Source: Oscillospiraceae bacterium
GTDB lineage: Bacteria > Bacillota_A > Clostridia > Oscillospirales > JAAYXM01
Length of the DNA: 8,778 nt
Reading direction: 5' to 3'
Assembly: GCA_017408185.1 (NCBI GenBank)
Contig: JAFQVE010000399.1
Location: 1-8,778 of the forward strand
The position numbers and the translations under genes are program-made. Below, one piece after another: positions 1-6,762 of the stretch. The notes beneath the pieces were generated by a model. It was not told where the DNA came from, searched no databases, and worked only from the letters and a program-made list of their open reading frames with translations. Numbering within the stretch: position 1 is the stretch's first letter; every line of letters starts with the position of its first letter.

Positions 1-212
1 AAGCCGTCATTGGGAACTGCACGGGCAACTACCTTTTCACCCGGAGAATACTGCGTTTTCACCATAAGTACATATCCGCCGCCGTCGGTTACCGGCGTAA
101 CGTCATACTTCACGGTAAGAAGCTCATTTGCCGCTCCTGCAACGCCAGAAACACTTGCTATCATAAGCAATGCCAGAATTGCAGACAAAAGTCTTTTGCT
201 CTGTTTAATCAT
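1..212 (-). CDS. N-terminal end of an exported protein of unknown function (partial)
   Basis: The reading frame opens with ATG at 212-210 and stays open for 70 codons to the window edge, so only the N-terminus is visible. An AAAGGAGT ribosome binding site (221-228 on the complement) lies 8 nt upstream, and a strong promoter lies further upstream. Residues 1-27 form a Sec signal peptide: basic start MIKQSKR, hydrophobic stretch LLSAILALLMIASV, and a likely cleavage after AGA at residue 27. The mature part begins ANELLTVKYDVTPVTDGGG and continues as a hydrophilic, beta-rich sequence with no recognisable catalytic motif. The protein is therefore secreted or surface-bound. It is divergent from an SLH protein gene, which suggests another cell-surface protein, but the function cannot be judged from 70 residues. 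Confidence 0.85.
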   Translation of the reverse strand, partial: MIKQSKRLLSAILALLMIASVSGVAGAANELLTVKYDVTPVTDGGGYVLMVKTQYSPGEKVVARAVPNDG

Positions 213-228
213 TTTAAAATACTCCTTT

Positions 229-252
229 CAGACCGTTTGTGATGCAGGTCTG
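229..252 (-). other. small inverted repeat in the 5' leader of the partial secreted gene
   Basis: CAGACC (229-234) and GGTCTG (247-252) are perfect 6-bp inverted arms around a 12-nt loop. They lie in the predicted roughly 47-nt leader, directly upstream of the AAAGGAGT ribosome binding site. The hairpin could protect the transcript's 5' end or influence translation. It has no T-tract in the direction of transcription and is not a terminator. A role is inference only. Confidence 0.4.
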
Positions 253-265
253 CTTTTTTATAATT

Positions 266-294
266 ATTATAACTTTATTTTTTCGTATAGTCAA
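266..294 (-). promoter_or_regulatory. sigma-A-type promoter for the partial secreted gene
   Basis: Read on the minus strand, TTGACT (294-289) and TATAAT (271-266) are separated by exactly 17 nt. This is a 5/6 plus 6/6 match to the housekeeping consensus. Transcription would start near 259, giving a leader of about 47 nt before the ATG at 212. The flanking DNA is AT-rich, as expected of a strong promoter. Confidence 0.85.
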
Positions 295-338
295 TAAAAT
301 GATTTAAAAAATATCAGTTAATTTTTAGTAAACACTCA

Positions 339-367
339 TTGACATTTTGATGATTTTCGCTTATTAT
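339..367 (+). promoter_or_regulatory. sigma-A-type promoter for the SLH protein gene
   Basis: TTGACA (339-344) and TATTAT (362-367) are separated by 17 nt, a 6/6 plus 5/6 match to consensus. Transcription would begin near 374. That is only about 10 nt before a GTG at 384 but about 120 nt before the ATG at 495, which argues that the ATG at 495 is the true start and that a long leader precedes it. Its -35 box lies about 45 bp from that of the divergent promoter (289-294), so a regulator bound between them could affect both. Confidence 0.85.
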
Positions 368-373
368 ATACAT

Positions 374-494
374 ATATGGTATTGTGCAGTTTTTACATAT
401 ACAATCAGCAGATAAAACAGCACACAAAAATTCGGCTTACCGTTTGCCGGAAAAATGGTGCCGTAAATCTTTTGATTTCGGTTTTGGAGTTGCC
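374..494 (+). promoter_or_regulatory. structured 5' leader of the SLH protein gene, class unassigned
   Basis: The roughly 120-nt stretch between the predicted transcription start and the ATG at 495 holds clear potential structure. CGGC then ACC (433-436, 439-441) can pair with GGT then GCCG (457-463). AAATC (465-469) pairs with GATTT (474-478) around a TTTT loop. GGC at 434-436 could alternatively pair with GCC at 492-494, beside the GGAG ribosome binding site (486-489), which would enclose the whole structure. The general layout recalls a compact cis-regulatory RNA, but no known riboswitch core is fully matched. No intrinsic terminator precedes the gene, so control, if any, would more likely be translational. 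Confidence 0.4.
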
Positions 495-3400
495 ATGAGA
501 AAAGCGAGGAATGTATTGAAAAAAACAGTGAATTTATTATTGATCGTGTCATTGCTTCTGTCCGTGCTTCCGCTCGGAGCCTTTGCCGCATCAGGTGTAA
601 ATCCCGTGGTTGAAGGCGTTTCCATGAACACAACACGCTCATACATAACGGTAAGATTTGACCGGGATATTGAAGGCTTGTCCCCAAAAAGCTTTTCCGG
701 AAAGGTTAAGCTTAGCCGCGGCGGCAGTTCTCTTTCCAACCTTCCTTCATCTACCGCATATTCCGTTTCCGGAAGCTGCCTCTATATAACGCTTGGTTCC
801 GCACTTTCCACTTCTGACAATTTTTTCAGAATAGTTAAGGGCACCTTTTCCGGTCAGACAGAGGATATTGACACCCCTCTCTTTGACGCACGAGGACCTG
901 AGCTTGCCGAGGAAAACAGCGTTGTGCTCAACAGCGACGAGCAGACGGTTACGATAAAGTTTAAAACAGGCGTTCGCGGATATCCCAACGATTCATCGCT
1001 CAAAAACGGATATATCACGCTTGCCCGCAACGGTTCTTCCTTTAACGAAACAATTCCCGAAGACCATATAACAATCGACAATGAGAAGGGCGAGATTGAA
1101 ATTTATCTCGATGAGTGGCTCTCCGGAAAATACTCGAAATTCAGAATTGCCGCAGGCAAGCTTCAGAATCTCAAAGGAAACATCAACCTTGCCGAAATCA
1201 CAACTGCCGCAATTGATGCTTCCGCAACATCTGCGACTCCGGAAATTGATTACACGAACATAAACGATACACGAAACTCTGTTACCATCTATTTTACACA
1301 GAGAATCAAAAACGGACTTGCAACCACGGGAGTTAACTCAACACTTGCAACCTCACTTCTCAAATCCAACATCTGGGTAAGCCGCGGAAGTGCGAATAAA
1401 TACGAAACTCTCGCCGGAAACGACTCGGTTTCCGTAGGCTCAAACTACATAAAGATCACATTCAGCGAACCGCTCTCAGCGTCCAAAAACTACATTAAAA
1501 TCAGCGGAGGGACCATTGCGGATTACTACGGAAAAATCATCGCGACAGACATCATCACCGACGATGTTACAAAAGGAGTATCCGCATCAACAGCTCCGTC
1601 ATACGCGAGCGCGTTTCTCTCGAGCAGCAAAAAGATAGTTATCTACTTCACCGTTCCCGTTCAGAAAAACTCCGAGCTTACAACAAGCGAGCTTCGTTCC
1701 CGGATAACACTCTCGCGAAACGGTAACACCTTCGAATCTCTTTCGTCTTATGACAGTGTTTCGTTCTCGGATAATATGATGACCATTTCTCTCCGCGAAG
1801 AGCTTACCGGCTCATACAACAGAGTCAGGGTTACCGGAAACACCGTTTCCTCCAAAACCGGCGCTCTGCTCACTTCATCCTTCACAACCGGATATCTTAC
1901 TGCAGGGATGGCGGACAGCAATGACAACGATGACGGCTACTACGACGAAGACGCACCGGAGTTTACCAAAATCACTTACGACAGCGGAGCTCAGCGTGCG
2001 CGCATCTACTTTGACCGTGATATAAAGAAGGTCTCAAACGCAGACCTTTATGACGATGTCACCGTATCCCGCAACGGCGGTTCATACGAATCACTCTCAT
2101 CTAATGATGTAATCACAATTTCTCCGTCAAACGCAATCACAATTCTTCTTTCCGAGCCGCTTGAAGGAACAAGAAACCGTTTCAGGATTGCAGGAAACAC
2201 CATTGCAGACTATGATTCGGGATATGTTCAGAACGATACCATCGTTACCGACTATATAAGCGCGTCGGGAAGCACCGACTCTTCCTCATCCGAAGGAACA
2301 ACCGGTGGCAGCGCTGATTACAGCGGCGATGTAACCGCTTCTCTTTCAGATGACTTATACACCGTCACGCTTAAATTTGACGAGGCACTTTACAACAACA
2401 AGGATTCCCTTGATGATCTGAAGGAAAAAATCCAGATATCACGAAGCGGACGGTTCGAAACACTTACATCCAACGATTATGTCCGCCTCGACACCGCAAC
2501 AAACGAGCTTCTCATCGTCCTTGCCGAGCCTGCAGACGAATACTTCTCACAAATCAAAATTCTCTCCGGTGCGCTTCGTACCGCAGACGGCGGCTCTGTT
2601 TCAACGACAATCACAACCCTCCCGCTCGGCGAAGCAGAAGGAAGCATAAGAACCTATATTAATAACGCCGTTGTAACAGGCTTTACCTCAGAACAGGCAG
2701 GCGGTGACTCCCCCGTCATATCAGTTTCGGGACTTTCAAAGTTCAACTCCTACGCAAAGAAGATAGAATTTCTCGTCAAGGTTCCCGACAGCGCCAAAAG
2801 CGCAACTCTCAACATCACCGGCGATATCGTTGAAAATCTGAAGCGCTACGGAAGCACGATTGCCCTGTCTCTCGGAAATGCGACATACTATCTGCCGACA
2901 GGCAATATTTCCGAGATATCCGCTTCCGATACGCTTTCAATCACAGTAAGCGATGCTGCATCATCTGTTTCAAGTGCACTTGCAAGCGCTTCAACCTCCG
3001 ATTCATTTACAATTGAATCACACGCAAAAAATCTTTCCGCAAAGCTTATTTCAGCTTCGGGAACAAGCAAGGATATCACCCATTCGGTATTTGCCGAAAA
3101 GCGATTCCTTCTTGCAGAACCCGCCGGCGGGAAGACAGCATTCACCGTTGTGAGAATCGAAAAATCCGGAAGTGTTGTTCCTGTTCCGAGTTCAAGCGAC
3201 ATCACAAGCGGAGTCGTATATCTCACGGGTAAGACCATGACTGACGGCGACTATGCGGCAATATCCTCTTCAAGAACACTCAGCACCCTCTCATGGGCAC
3301 AGTCTCCGACAAACGCACTTGCCGCAAGGCTTATTCTCACCGATAAATCCGGAAGCAACTTAAACGGCTCAGAGGCTATTTCACGTTCCGAAACCGTAAC

Positions 3401-3851
3401 GATTATGGCAAGAACTCTCGGCATCCTCTGTGACAGCAAAGGCGCAAGCCCGTTCTTTGATATGATATCAACGGACAGCTATTTTAACGCCGTTATGTCA
3501 ACCGTTTCATATGAGCTTATCTCCGGATACCCCGATTCCACCTTTAAGCCGTCAAATAAGCTTACGCGCGCCGAGGCAATGACCATCGTTGCACGTGCAA
3601 TCAGATTTATGAACGGCAAGAGCGTATCGGAGTCTTCCGATATGACTGTAAGCGAAGCGACAAGCATCCTCTCAAAATTTACCGATGCCGGAACCGTGGA
3701 TAACTGGGCGAAGGTAAACATCGCAGAATGCGTTCAGGCAGGAATAGTAAACGGTGACAACAACGGACGTCTTAACCCGAAGGCAAACGTCACCCGTGCC
3801 GAGCTTATCCAGCTTATGTACAACATTCTCGATAAATGCGATATTATTTAA
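495..3851 (+). CDS. exported S-layer homology (SLH) protein with six Ig-like repeats
   Basis: This encodes an exported surface protein of 1118 residues. The ATG at 495 is chosen because GGAG (486-489) lies 5 nt upstream and the signal peptide starts exactly there: MRKARNVLKK, a hydrophobic core around residues 12-27, and probable cleavage after AFA at 31. Residues of about 38-712 hold six related beta-rich units. Residues of about 716-925 form a module (GDIVENLKRYGSTIALSLGN, then FTVVRIEKSG) of a kind I recall just before SLH domains in other Firmicutes surface proteins. Three SLH domains follow at about 930-975, 986-1040 and 1061-1115. Their SRSE, TRAE and TRAE motifs sit where the polymer-binding TRAE motif belongs; the first domain is the most diverged. 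SLH trimers bind pyruvylated secondary cell-wall polymer, so the protein is probably anchored outside the membrane. No enzyme motif is visible, so a structural or adhesive role is more likely than catalysis. The gene has its own promoter and terminator. Confidence 0.92.
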   Translation: MRKARNVLKKTVNLLLIVSLLLSVLPLGAFAASGVNPVVEGVSMNTTRSYITVRFDRDIEGLSPKSFSGKVKLSRGGSSLSNLPSSTAYSVSGSCLYITLGSALSTSDNFFRIVKGTFSGQTEDIDTPLFDARGPELAEENSVVLNSDEQTVTIKFKTGVRGYPNDSSLKNGYITLARNGSSFNETIPEDHITIDNEKGEIEIYLDEWLSGKYSKFRIAAGKLQNLKGNINLAEITTAAIDASATSATPEIDYTNINDTRNSVTIYFTQRIKNGLATTGVNSTLATSLLKSNIWVSRGSANKYETLAGNDSVSVGSNYIKITFSEPLSASKNYIKISGGTIADYYGKIIATDIITDDVTKGVSASTAPSYASAFLSSSKKIVIYFTVPVQKNSELTTSELRSRITLSRNGNTFESLSSYDSVSFSDNMMTISLREELTGSYNRVRVTGNTVSSKTGALLTSSFTTGYLTAGMADSNDNDDGYYDEDAPEFTKITYDSGAQRARIYFDRDIKKVSNADLYDDVTVSRNGGSYESLSSNDVITISPSNAITILLSEPLEGTRNRFRIAGNTIADYDSGYVQNDTIVTDYISASGSTDSSSSEGTTGGSADYSGDVTASLSDDLYTVTLKFDEALYNNKDSLDDLKEKIQISRSGRFETLTSNDYVRLDTATNELLIVLAEPADEYFSQIKILSGALRTADGGSVSTTITTLPLGEAEGSIRTYINNAVVTGFTSEQAGGDSPVISVSGLSKFNSYAKKIEFLVKVPDSAKSATLNITGDIVENLKRYGSTIALSLGNATYYLPTGNISEISASDTLSITVSDAASSVSSALASASTSDSFTIESHAKNLSAKLISASGTSKDITHSVFAEKRFLLAEPAGGKTAFTVVRIEKSGSVVPVPSSSDITSGVVYLTGKTMTDGDYAAISSSRTLSTLSWAQSPTNALAARLILTDKSGSNLNGSEAISRSETVTIMARTLGILCDSKGASPFFDMISTDSYFNAVMSTVSYELISGYPDSTFKPSNKLTRAEAMTIVARAIRFMNGKSVSESSDMTVSEATSILSKFTDAGTVDNWAKVNIAECVQAGIVNGDNNGRLNPKANVTRAELIQLMYNILDKCDII
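594..2636 (+). repeat. six tandem, diverged Ig-like protein repeats of about 100-120 residues
   Basis: The repeated pattern is a beta strand such as ITVRFDRD, VTIKF, VTIYF, IVIYF, ARIYF or VTLKF, then about 25 residues later an xxSRxG motif, then ESLSSxDxV, then an IxLxEPL strand, and finally NRxRIxGxTIAD. Units begin near residues 38, 138, 247, 370, 486 and 605 of the protein. SRxG variants, in order, are LSRGG, LARNG, VSRGS, LSRNG, VSRNG and ISRSG. The fourth and fifth units are closest to each other and the first and sixth most diverged. DNA identity is low, so the repeats are old. They most likely form a stalk of stacked beta-sandwich domains holding the protein away from the wall. Confidence 0.85.
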
Positions 3852-3861
3852 GTTAATAATG

Positions 3862-3904
3862 GCACGGCGTGCAATGTAACAATTACACTGCACGCCGTGC
3901 TTTT
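3862..3904 (+). terminator. strong intrinsic terminator of the SLH gene, overlapping the clpC 3' end
   Basis: GCACGGCGTGCA (3862-3873) pairs perfectly with TGCACGCCGTGC (3889-3900). After one A/C mismatch the stem continues as TGTAA (3875-3879) with TTACA (3883-3887) around a CAA loop. TTTT follows at 3901-3904. The stop codon of the plus-strand SLH gene is 10 nt upstream. On the minus strand the same hairpin is followed by CATTATTAAC, a poor T-tract, so termination is expected mainly for the plus strand. The right arm is clpC coding sequence, including its stop codon at 3885-3883. Confidence 0.92.
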
Positions 3905-6312
3905 ATCTCTTCGTTTTCACAATATATCCGATATTTACCTGCGGCACACTCGTTTTTGAGATATTCTTCAGCAAGAATATCCGAAACCTTGCCCTGAATC
4001 TCACGGCGGAGACCCCGTGCTCCGTATTTTTCGTCAAACCCTCGTGAAACAACGGTTTTCTTTGCTTCTTCCGTAACATCAAGAACAATACCAAGCTTGA
4101 AAACTCTTTCCGCCAGCTCCGATATCATCATATCGCAGATGCGGCTCGCTTCTTTCTCCTCAAGCTTGGAAAAAACAATCACATCATCAATACGGTTAAA
4201 AAGCTCGGGACGAAAGCTCTTTTTTATATCCGCGATTACGCTTTTTGATACCTCGGAAAAATCGCTTTTCGCGCCGGTTCCGAAGCCAACGCTTGCGGCG
4301 CACATTCTCTCTGCACCGATATTGGATGTCATCACGATTACGGTATTCCTGAAATCCGCTTTTTTGCCGTGGGAATCGGTAATCGTTCCGTCTTCAAGAA
4401 TCTGGAGAAGAATGTTCATCACATCAGGATGCGCTTTTTCGATTTCATCAAAAAGAATAACCGAATACGGTGCGTCGCAAATCCTGTCTGCAAGCGTTAC
4501 CCCGCCGTCATATCCGACATATCCCGGAGGCGAGCCTAAAAGCTTTGACAGCTCATGCTTTTCCATATATTCCGACATATCCATACGGATAATTTTGTTC
4601 TCATCGTCAAAGAGAGCTTCTGACAGCGCGCGGCACAGCTCAGTTTTTCCAACCCCCGTAGGACCTGCAAACAAAAATGAACCTATAGGTCGTCTCGGGT
4701 CTGAAAAGCCGAGACGTCCGCGTCTCACGGCACGTGCCACTGCCGCGATTGCCTTTTCCTGTCCCACAACTCTTTTTCTTAGAAGCGCTTCAAACTCGAG
4801 AAGTCTTTGGCTTTCCTCACGCGTTATCCTTGATGCGGGAATTCCGGTACGTGCGCATACAACATCGGCGATACTGTCAAAATCAATTTCAGTATGCCCG
4901 TCAAGCACCTTTTGCCAGTTCTCACTTATAAGCAAGAGCTCATTTCTCAAGCCTTCTTCCCTATCGCGGAAACGGGCAGCACCTTCAAAATCCTCCGATT
5001 GTATGCACCTTTCCTTCATCCCGACAGCGCTGATTATTTTTTCTTCAAGCTCACGCATACGCGGCGGCGGTGACGATGCATATATCTTTGCGCGGCTTGC
5101 CGCCTCATCAATTAAATCTATTGCCTTATCCGGCAGACGGCGTTCCGGAATATACCTGTCAGAAAGCTCAACTGCGGCTTTTATCGCCTCATCCGTAATC
5201 CTTATCTTATGATGCTGTTCGTATTTCCCGCGCAGTCCCGAAAGAATTTCGGTGCTTTCCTCCTTTGACGGTTCTTCTATCTTAACCGTCTGAAATCTTC
5301 GCGAAAGTGCGGCTGACGGCTCTATATATTTACGATATTCCTCGTGCGTTGTTGCACCTATAAGCTGGATTTCACGGCGTGAAAGCGCAGGCTTCAGTAT
5401 ATTCGCGGCATCTATCGCCCCCTCGGCTGCTCCGGCGCCCACGATAGTGTGGATTTCATCAATGAACAGTATTATATCTCCTGCACGGCTTACCTCACGC
5501 AATATCGAGCGTATGCGTTCTTCAAACTCACCTCTGTATTTTGTTCCCGCAACAACTCCGGATATATCAAGCATAAAAATTCTTTTCCCCGAAAGAACGC
5601 GCGGCACATCTCCTTTTACAATGCGCTCTGCAAGTCCTTCTGCAACAGCTGTTTTCCCGACACCGGGGTCTCCTAAAAGAAGCGGGTTGTTTTTTGTTCT
5701 GCGCGCAAGTATTTCTATAACGTACTGAAGCTCTTTTTCCCGACCGATTACCGGATCCAGCTTTCCTTCTCTGACAAGCTCACACAAATCTCTTCCGTAA
5801 TTTTTAAGTAATTTCGTCTCGCTCTTCTCAGAATTGCGGCGGTTATCGGCATTTTTCCTGCAATCAGCTCCGTTGTCACCGCCTGACGGCATAATAAGCC
5901 GCGCAAGCTTTTCCGTATCCGCGCCCATGCTTTTTAAAAGCTTTTTCGCGCTCCCCGATTCTTCGCAAAGGATTCCGACAAGAAGATGCACATCCCCGAT
6001 AAAGCCATCCCCCGCGCTTTTTGATTTATTGTATGCAGTTCTCACTATTCTCCGCGAACAGGGACTCAACCCCTGAAGCGTGTTTTTATGAGCTTTTCCT
6101 ATGCCGGTATAATTAATAACGGCTCCCCTTATTTTTTCGGCAGAAATCCCCTCTGCATTCAATATTTTTGCAGCCTCGCCCTCTCCGTCGCGAAGTATTC
6201 CAAGAAGGATGTGCTCACTTCCCACATATCCGTGCCCCAGCTCTGCCGCACATTCATGTGCACACCGAAGTACGTTTTCTGCGCGAAGCGTAAATCTGTT
6301 TTCAAAAAGCAT
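3883..6312 (-). CDS. clpC: ATP-dependent Clp protease ATP-binding subunit ClpC
   Basis: ClpC is a hexameric Hsp100 unfoldase that feeds substrates to the ClpP peptidase in the cytoplasm. The 809 residues match the usual ClpC length of about 810. The double Clp-N repeat occupies about 1-140. AAA domain 1 has Walker A GDPGVGKT (214-221), pore loop KYRG (258-261), Walker B ILFIDEIH (281-288) and an arginine finger region at SRRF (337-340). The short middle domain with a UVR-like coiled coil (about 422-462) marks ClpC and excludes ClpB, whose middle domain is much longer, and ClpA, which lacks one. AAA domain 2 has Walker A GPTGVGKTE (550-558), pore loop GYVGYDGG (597-604), Walker B VILFDEIE (618-625) and sensor-2 GARGLRR (764-770). 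VGFG at 675-678 is the ClpP-docking loop. GGAGG (6322-6318) lies 5 nt before the ATG. All catalytic residues are intact. The gene appears monocistronic, with no ctsR, mcsA or mcsB beside it, no CtsR operator that I can see, and no clear promoter (the best -10 candidate, TATAAA at 6377-6372, lacks a good -35). Confidence 0.97.
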   Translation of the reverse strand: MLFENRFTLRAENVLRCAHECAAELGHGYVGSEHILLGILRDGEGEAAKILNAEGISAEKIRGAVINYTGIGKAHKNTLQGLSPCSRRIVRTAYNKSKSAGDGFIGDVHLLVGILCEESGSAKKLLKSMGADTEKLARLIMPSGGDNGADCRKNADNRRNSEKSETKLLKNYGRDLCELVREGKLDPVIGREKELQYVIEILARRTKNNPLLLGDPGVGKTAVAEGLAERIVKGDVPRVLSGKRIFMLDISGVVAGTKYRGEFEERIRSILREVSRAGDIILFIDEIHTIVGAGAAEGAIDAANILKPALSRREIQLIGATTHEEYRKYIEPSAALSRRFQTVKIEEPSKEESTEILSGLRGKYEQHHKIRITDEAIKAAVELSDRYIPERRLPDKAIDLIDEAASRAKIYASSPPPRMRELEEKIISAVGMKERCIQSEDFEGAARFRDREEGLRNELLLISENWQKVLDGHTEIDFDSIADVVCARTGIPASRITREESQRLLEFEALLRKRVVGQEKAIAAVARAVRRGRLGFSDPRRPIGSFLFAGPTGVGKTELCRALSEALFDDENKIIRMDMSEYMEKHELSKLLGSPPGYVGYDGGVTLADRICDAPYSVILFDEIEKAHPDVMNILLQILEDGTITDSHGKKADFRNTVIVMTSNIGAERMCAASVGFGTGAKSDFSEVSKSVIADIKKSFRPELFNRIDDVIVFSKLEEKEASRICDMMISELAERVFKLGIVLDVTEEAKKTVVSRGFDEKYGARGLRREIQGKVSDILAEEYLKNECAAGKYRIYCENEEIKARRAV

Positions 6313-6402
6313 GGTTTCCTCCGATTTATATTTTGATTCCTCAGCTTAAATTTTACCTTTTAAGGCAGCTTTTTATACATCTTCTTTTTCGACAAAATAA
6401 AC

Positions 6403-6428
6403 TTTTTTTGAATTTTTTAAATTTTTTT
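6403..6428. promoter_or_regulatory. phased T/A tracts in the clpC-ferredoxin spacer
   Basis: Three T-tracts, T7 (6403-6409), T6 (6413-6418) and T7 (6422-6428), have centres about 9.5 bp apart, close to one helical turn. Such phasing bends DNA. The tracts end 11 bp before the ferredoxin -35 box, where an UP element would contact the RNA polymerase alpha subunit. The spacer (6313-6501) otherwise holds only the ferredoxin promoter and the two ribosome binding sites. Confidence 0.5.
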
Positions 6429-6439
6429 AGTTTACCCTA

Positions 6440-6468
6440 TTGATTTTTTTCTTATTCATTGTTACAAT
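6440..6468 (+). promoter_or_regulatory. sigma-A-type promoter for the ferredoxin gene
   Basis: TTGATT (6440-6445) and TACAAT (6463-6468) are separated by 17 nt; both are close to consensus. Transcription would start near 6475, giving a short leader of about 27 nt that carries GGAGG at 6487-6491. The AT-rich phased tracts just upstream fit a highly expressed gene. Confidence 0.8.
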
Positions 6469-6501
6469 AGATATATTGAAAAAGATGGAGGTGTTATTGA
6501 C

Positions 6502-6672
6502 ATGGCATATGTAATTAGCGACGAGTGCGTAATGTGTGGTTCTTGTGCAGGTGCTTGCCCCCTTGGTGCAATCTCCGAAGGTGATACAAAGTACGTTATC
6601 GACAAGGACGCATGCGCAGGCTGCGGTGAGTGTGCAAGCGCTTGCCCGGTAGAGGCTATCTCCGAGGAATAA
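6502..6672 (+). CDS. fdx: clostridial-type 2[4Fe-4S] ferredoxin
   Basis: This 56-residue protein, starting MAYVISDECVMCG, is a low-potential electron carrier in the cytoplasm. In anaerobes such ferredoxins accept electrons from pyruvate:ferredoxin oxidoreductase and other 2-oxoacid oxidoreductases and pass them to hydrogenases or Rnf-type complexes. Two CxxCxxCxxxCP motifs, with cysteines at 9, 12, 15, 19 and at 38, 41, 44, 48, supply all eight cluster ligands. The two halves are visibly duplicated (ACPLGAISE against ACPVEAISE). Length matches the classical family (about 55 residues). GGAGGTG (6487-6493) precedes the ATG by 8 nt. Promoter and terminator flank it closely, so it is a single-gene unit, divergent from clpC and convergent with the second SLH gene. 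Its redox partner is not in the window. Confidence 0.97.
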   Translation: MAYVISDECVMCGSCAGACPLGAISEGDTKYVIDKDACAGCGECASACPVEAISEE

Positions 6673-6687
6673 TCCCCAGAAAGCTTC

Positions 6688-6724
6688 AATGAGCTGTGAC
6701 GAAATTCGTCACAGCTCATTTTTT
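6688..6724 (+). terminator. intrinsic terminator of the ferredoxin gene
   Basis: AATGAGCTGTGACG (6688-6701) pairs perfectly with CGTCACAGCTCATT (6707-6720) around AAATT. The stem's last two T residues run straight into TTTT (6721-6724), then ATTT. It begins 16 nt after the ferredoxin stop codon. On the minus strand the hairpin is followed by GAAGCTTTC rather than a T-tract, so it is directional, although it could still act as a backstop for the converging SLH transcript. Confidence 0.95.
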
Positions 6725-6730
6725 ATTTGC

Positions 6731-6762
6731 TCACATAATCTGTAATGCGTTTTATTCGGCAC
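6731..6762 (-). repeat. possible degenerate copy of the 3' end of the adjacent SLH gene
   Basis: This segment resembles 6807-6837, which encodes the last codons of the neighbouring SLH protein (LIKRILDYV). On the plus strand both contain ACATAATC (6733-6740 and 6809-6816), then CG and TTTAT at identical spacing (6748 and 6751; 6824 and 6827), then GCAC displaced by one base (6759 and 6834). I count about 70% identity over about 30 nt. The two copies flank the 29-nt palindrome at 6763-6791. In AT-rich DNA this could be chance. No reading frame of note is present. Confidence 0.35.

Noticed and set aside
10..297. 95-codon plus-strand frame near the left edge
   Set aside because: It is antisense to the signal-peptide gene and runs through that gene's promoter, with no ribosome binding site of its own.
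384..494. Upstream GTG start at 384 that would add 37 residues to the SLH protein
   Set aside because: It lies about 10 nt after the predicted transcription start, has no ribosome binding site, and would bury the signal peptide that begins exactly at the ATG at 495.
431..494. A true cyclic-di-GMP-I riboswitch
   Set aside because: The GACGCAAAG-type core and the second helix are missing and the span is too short, so I report only an unassigned structured leader.
5187..5194. CCTCATCC inside clpC as a third copy of the 53-nt repeat
   Set aside because: Only eight bases match; neither the 24-nt hairpin end nor the spacing is present.
4097..5212. 371-codon open frame on the plus strand opposite clpC
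   Set aside because: It lies wholly within conserved clpC sequence, is Ser-rich with no recognisable domain, and has no credible promoter; it is a by-product of clpC codon use.
6313..6501. CtsR or CIRCE operator upstream of clpC
   Set aside because: No tandem GGTCAAA-like heptads and no TTAGCACTC inverted repeat are present.
6462..6719. 85-codon minus-strand frame opposite the ferredoxin
   Set aside because: It is the complement of the two cysteine motifs and the terminator hairpin; the plus-strand ferredoxin is unambiguous.
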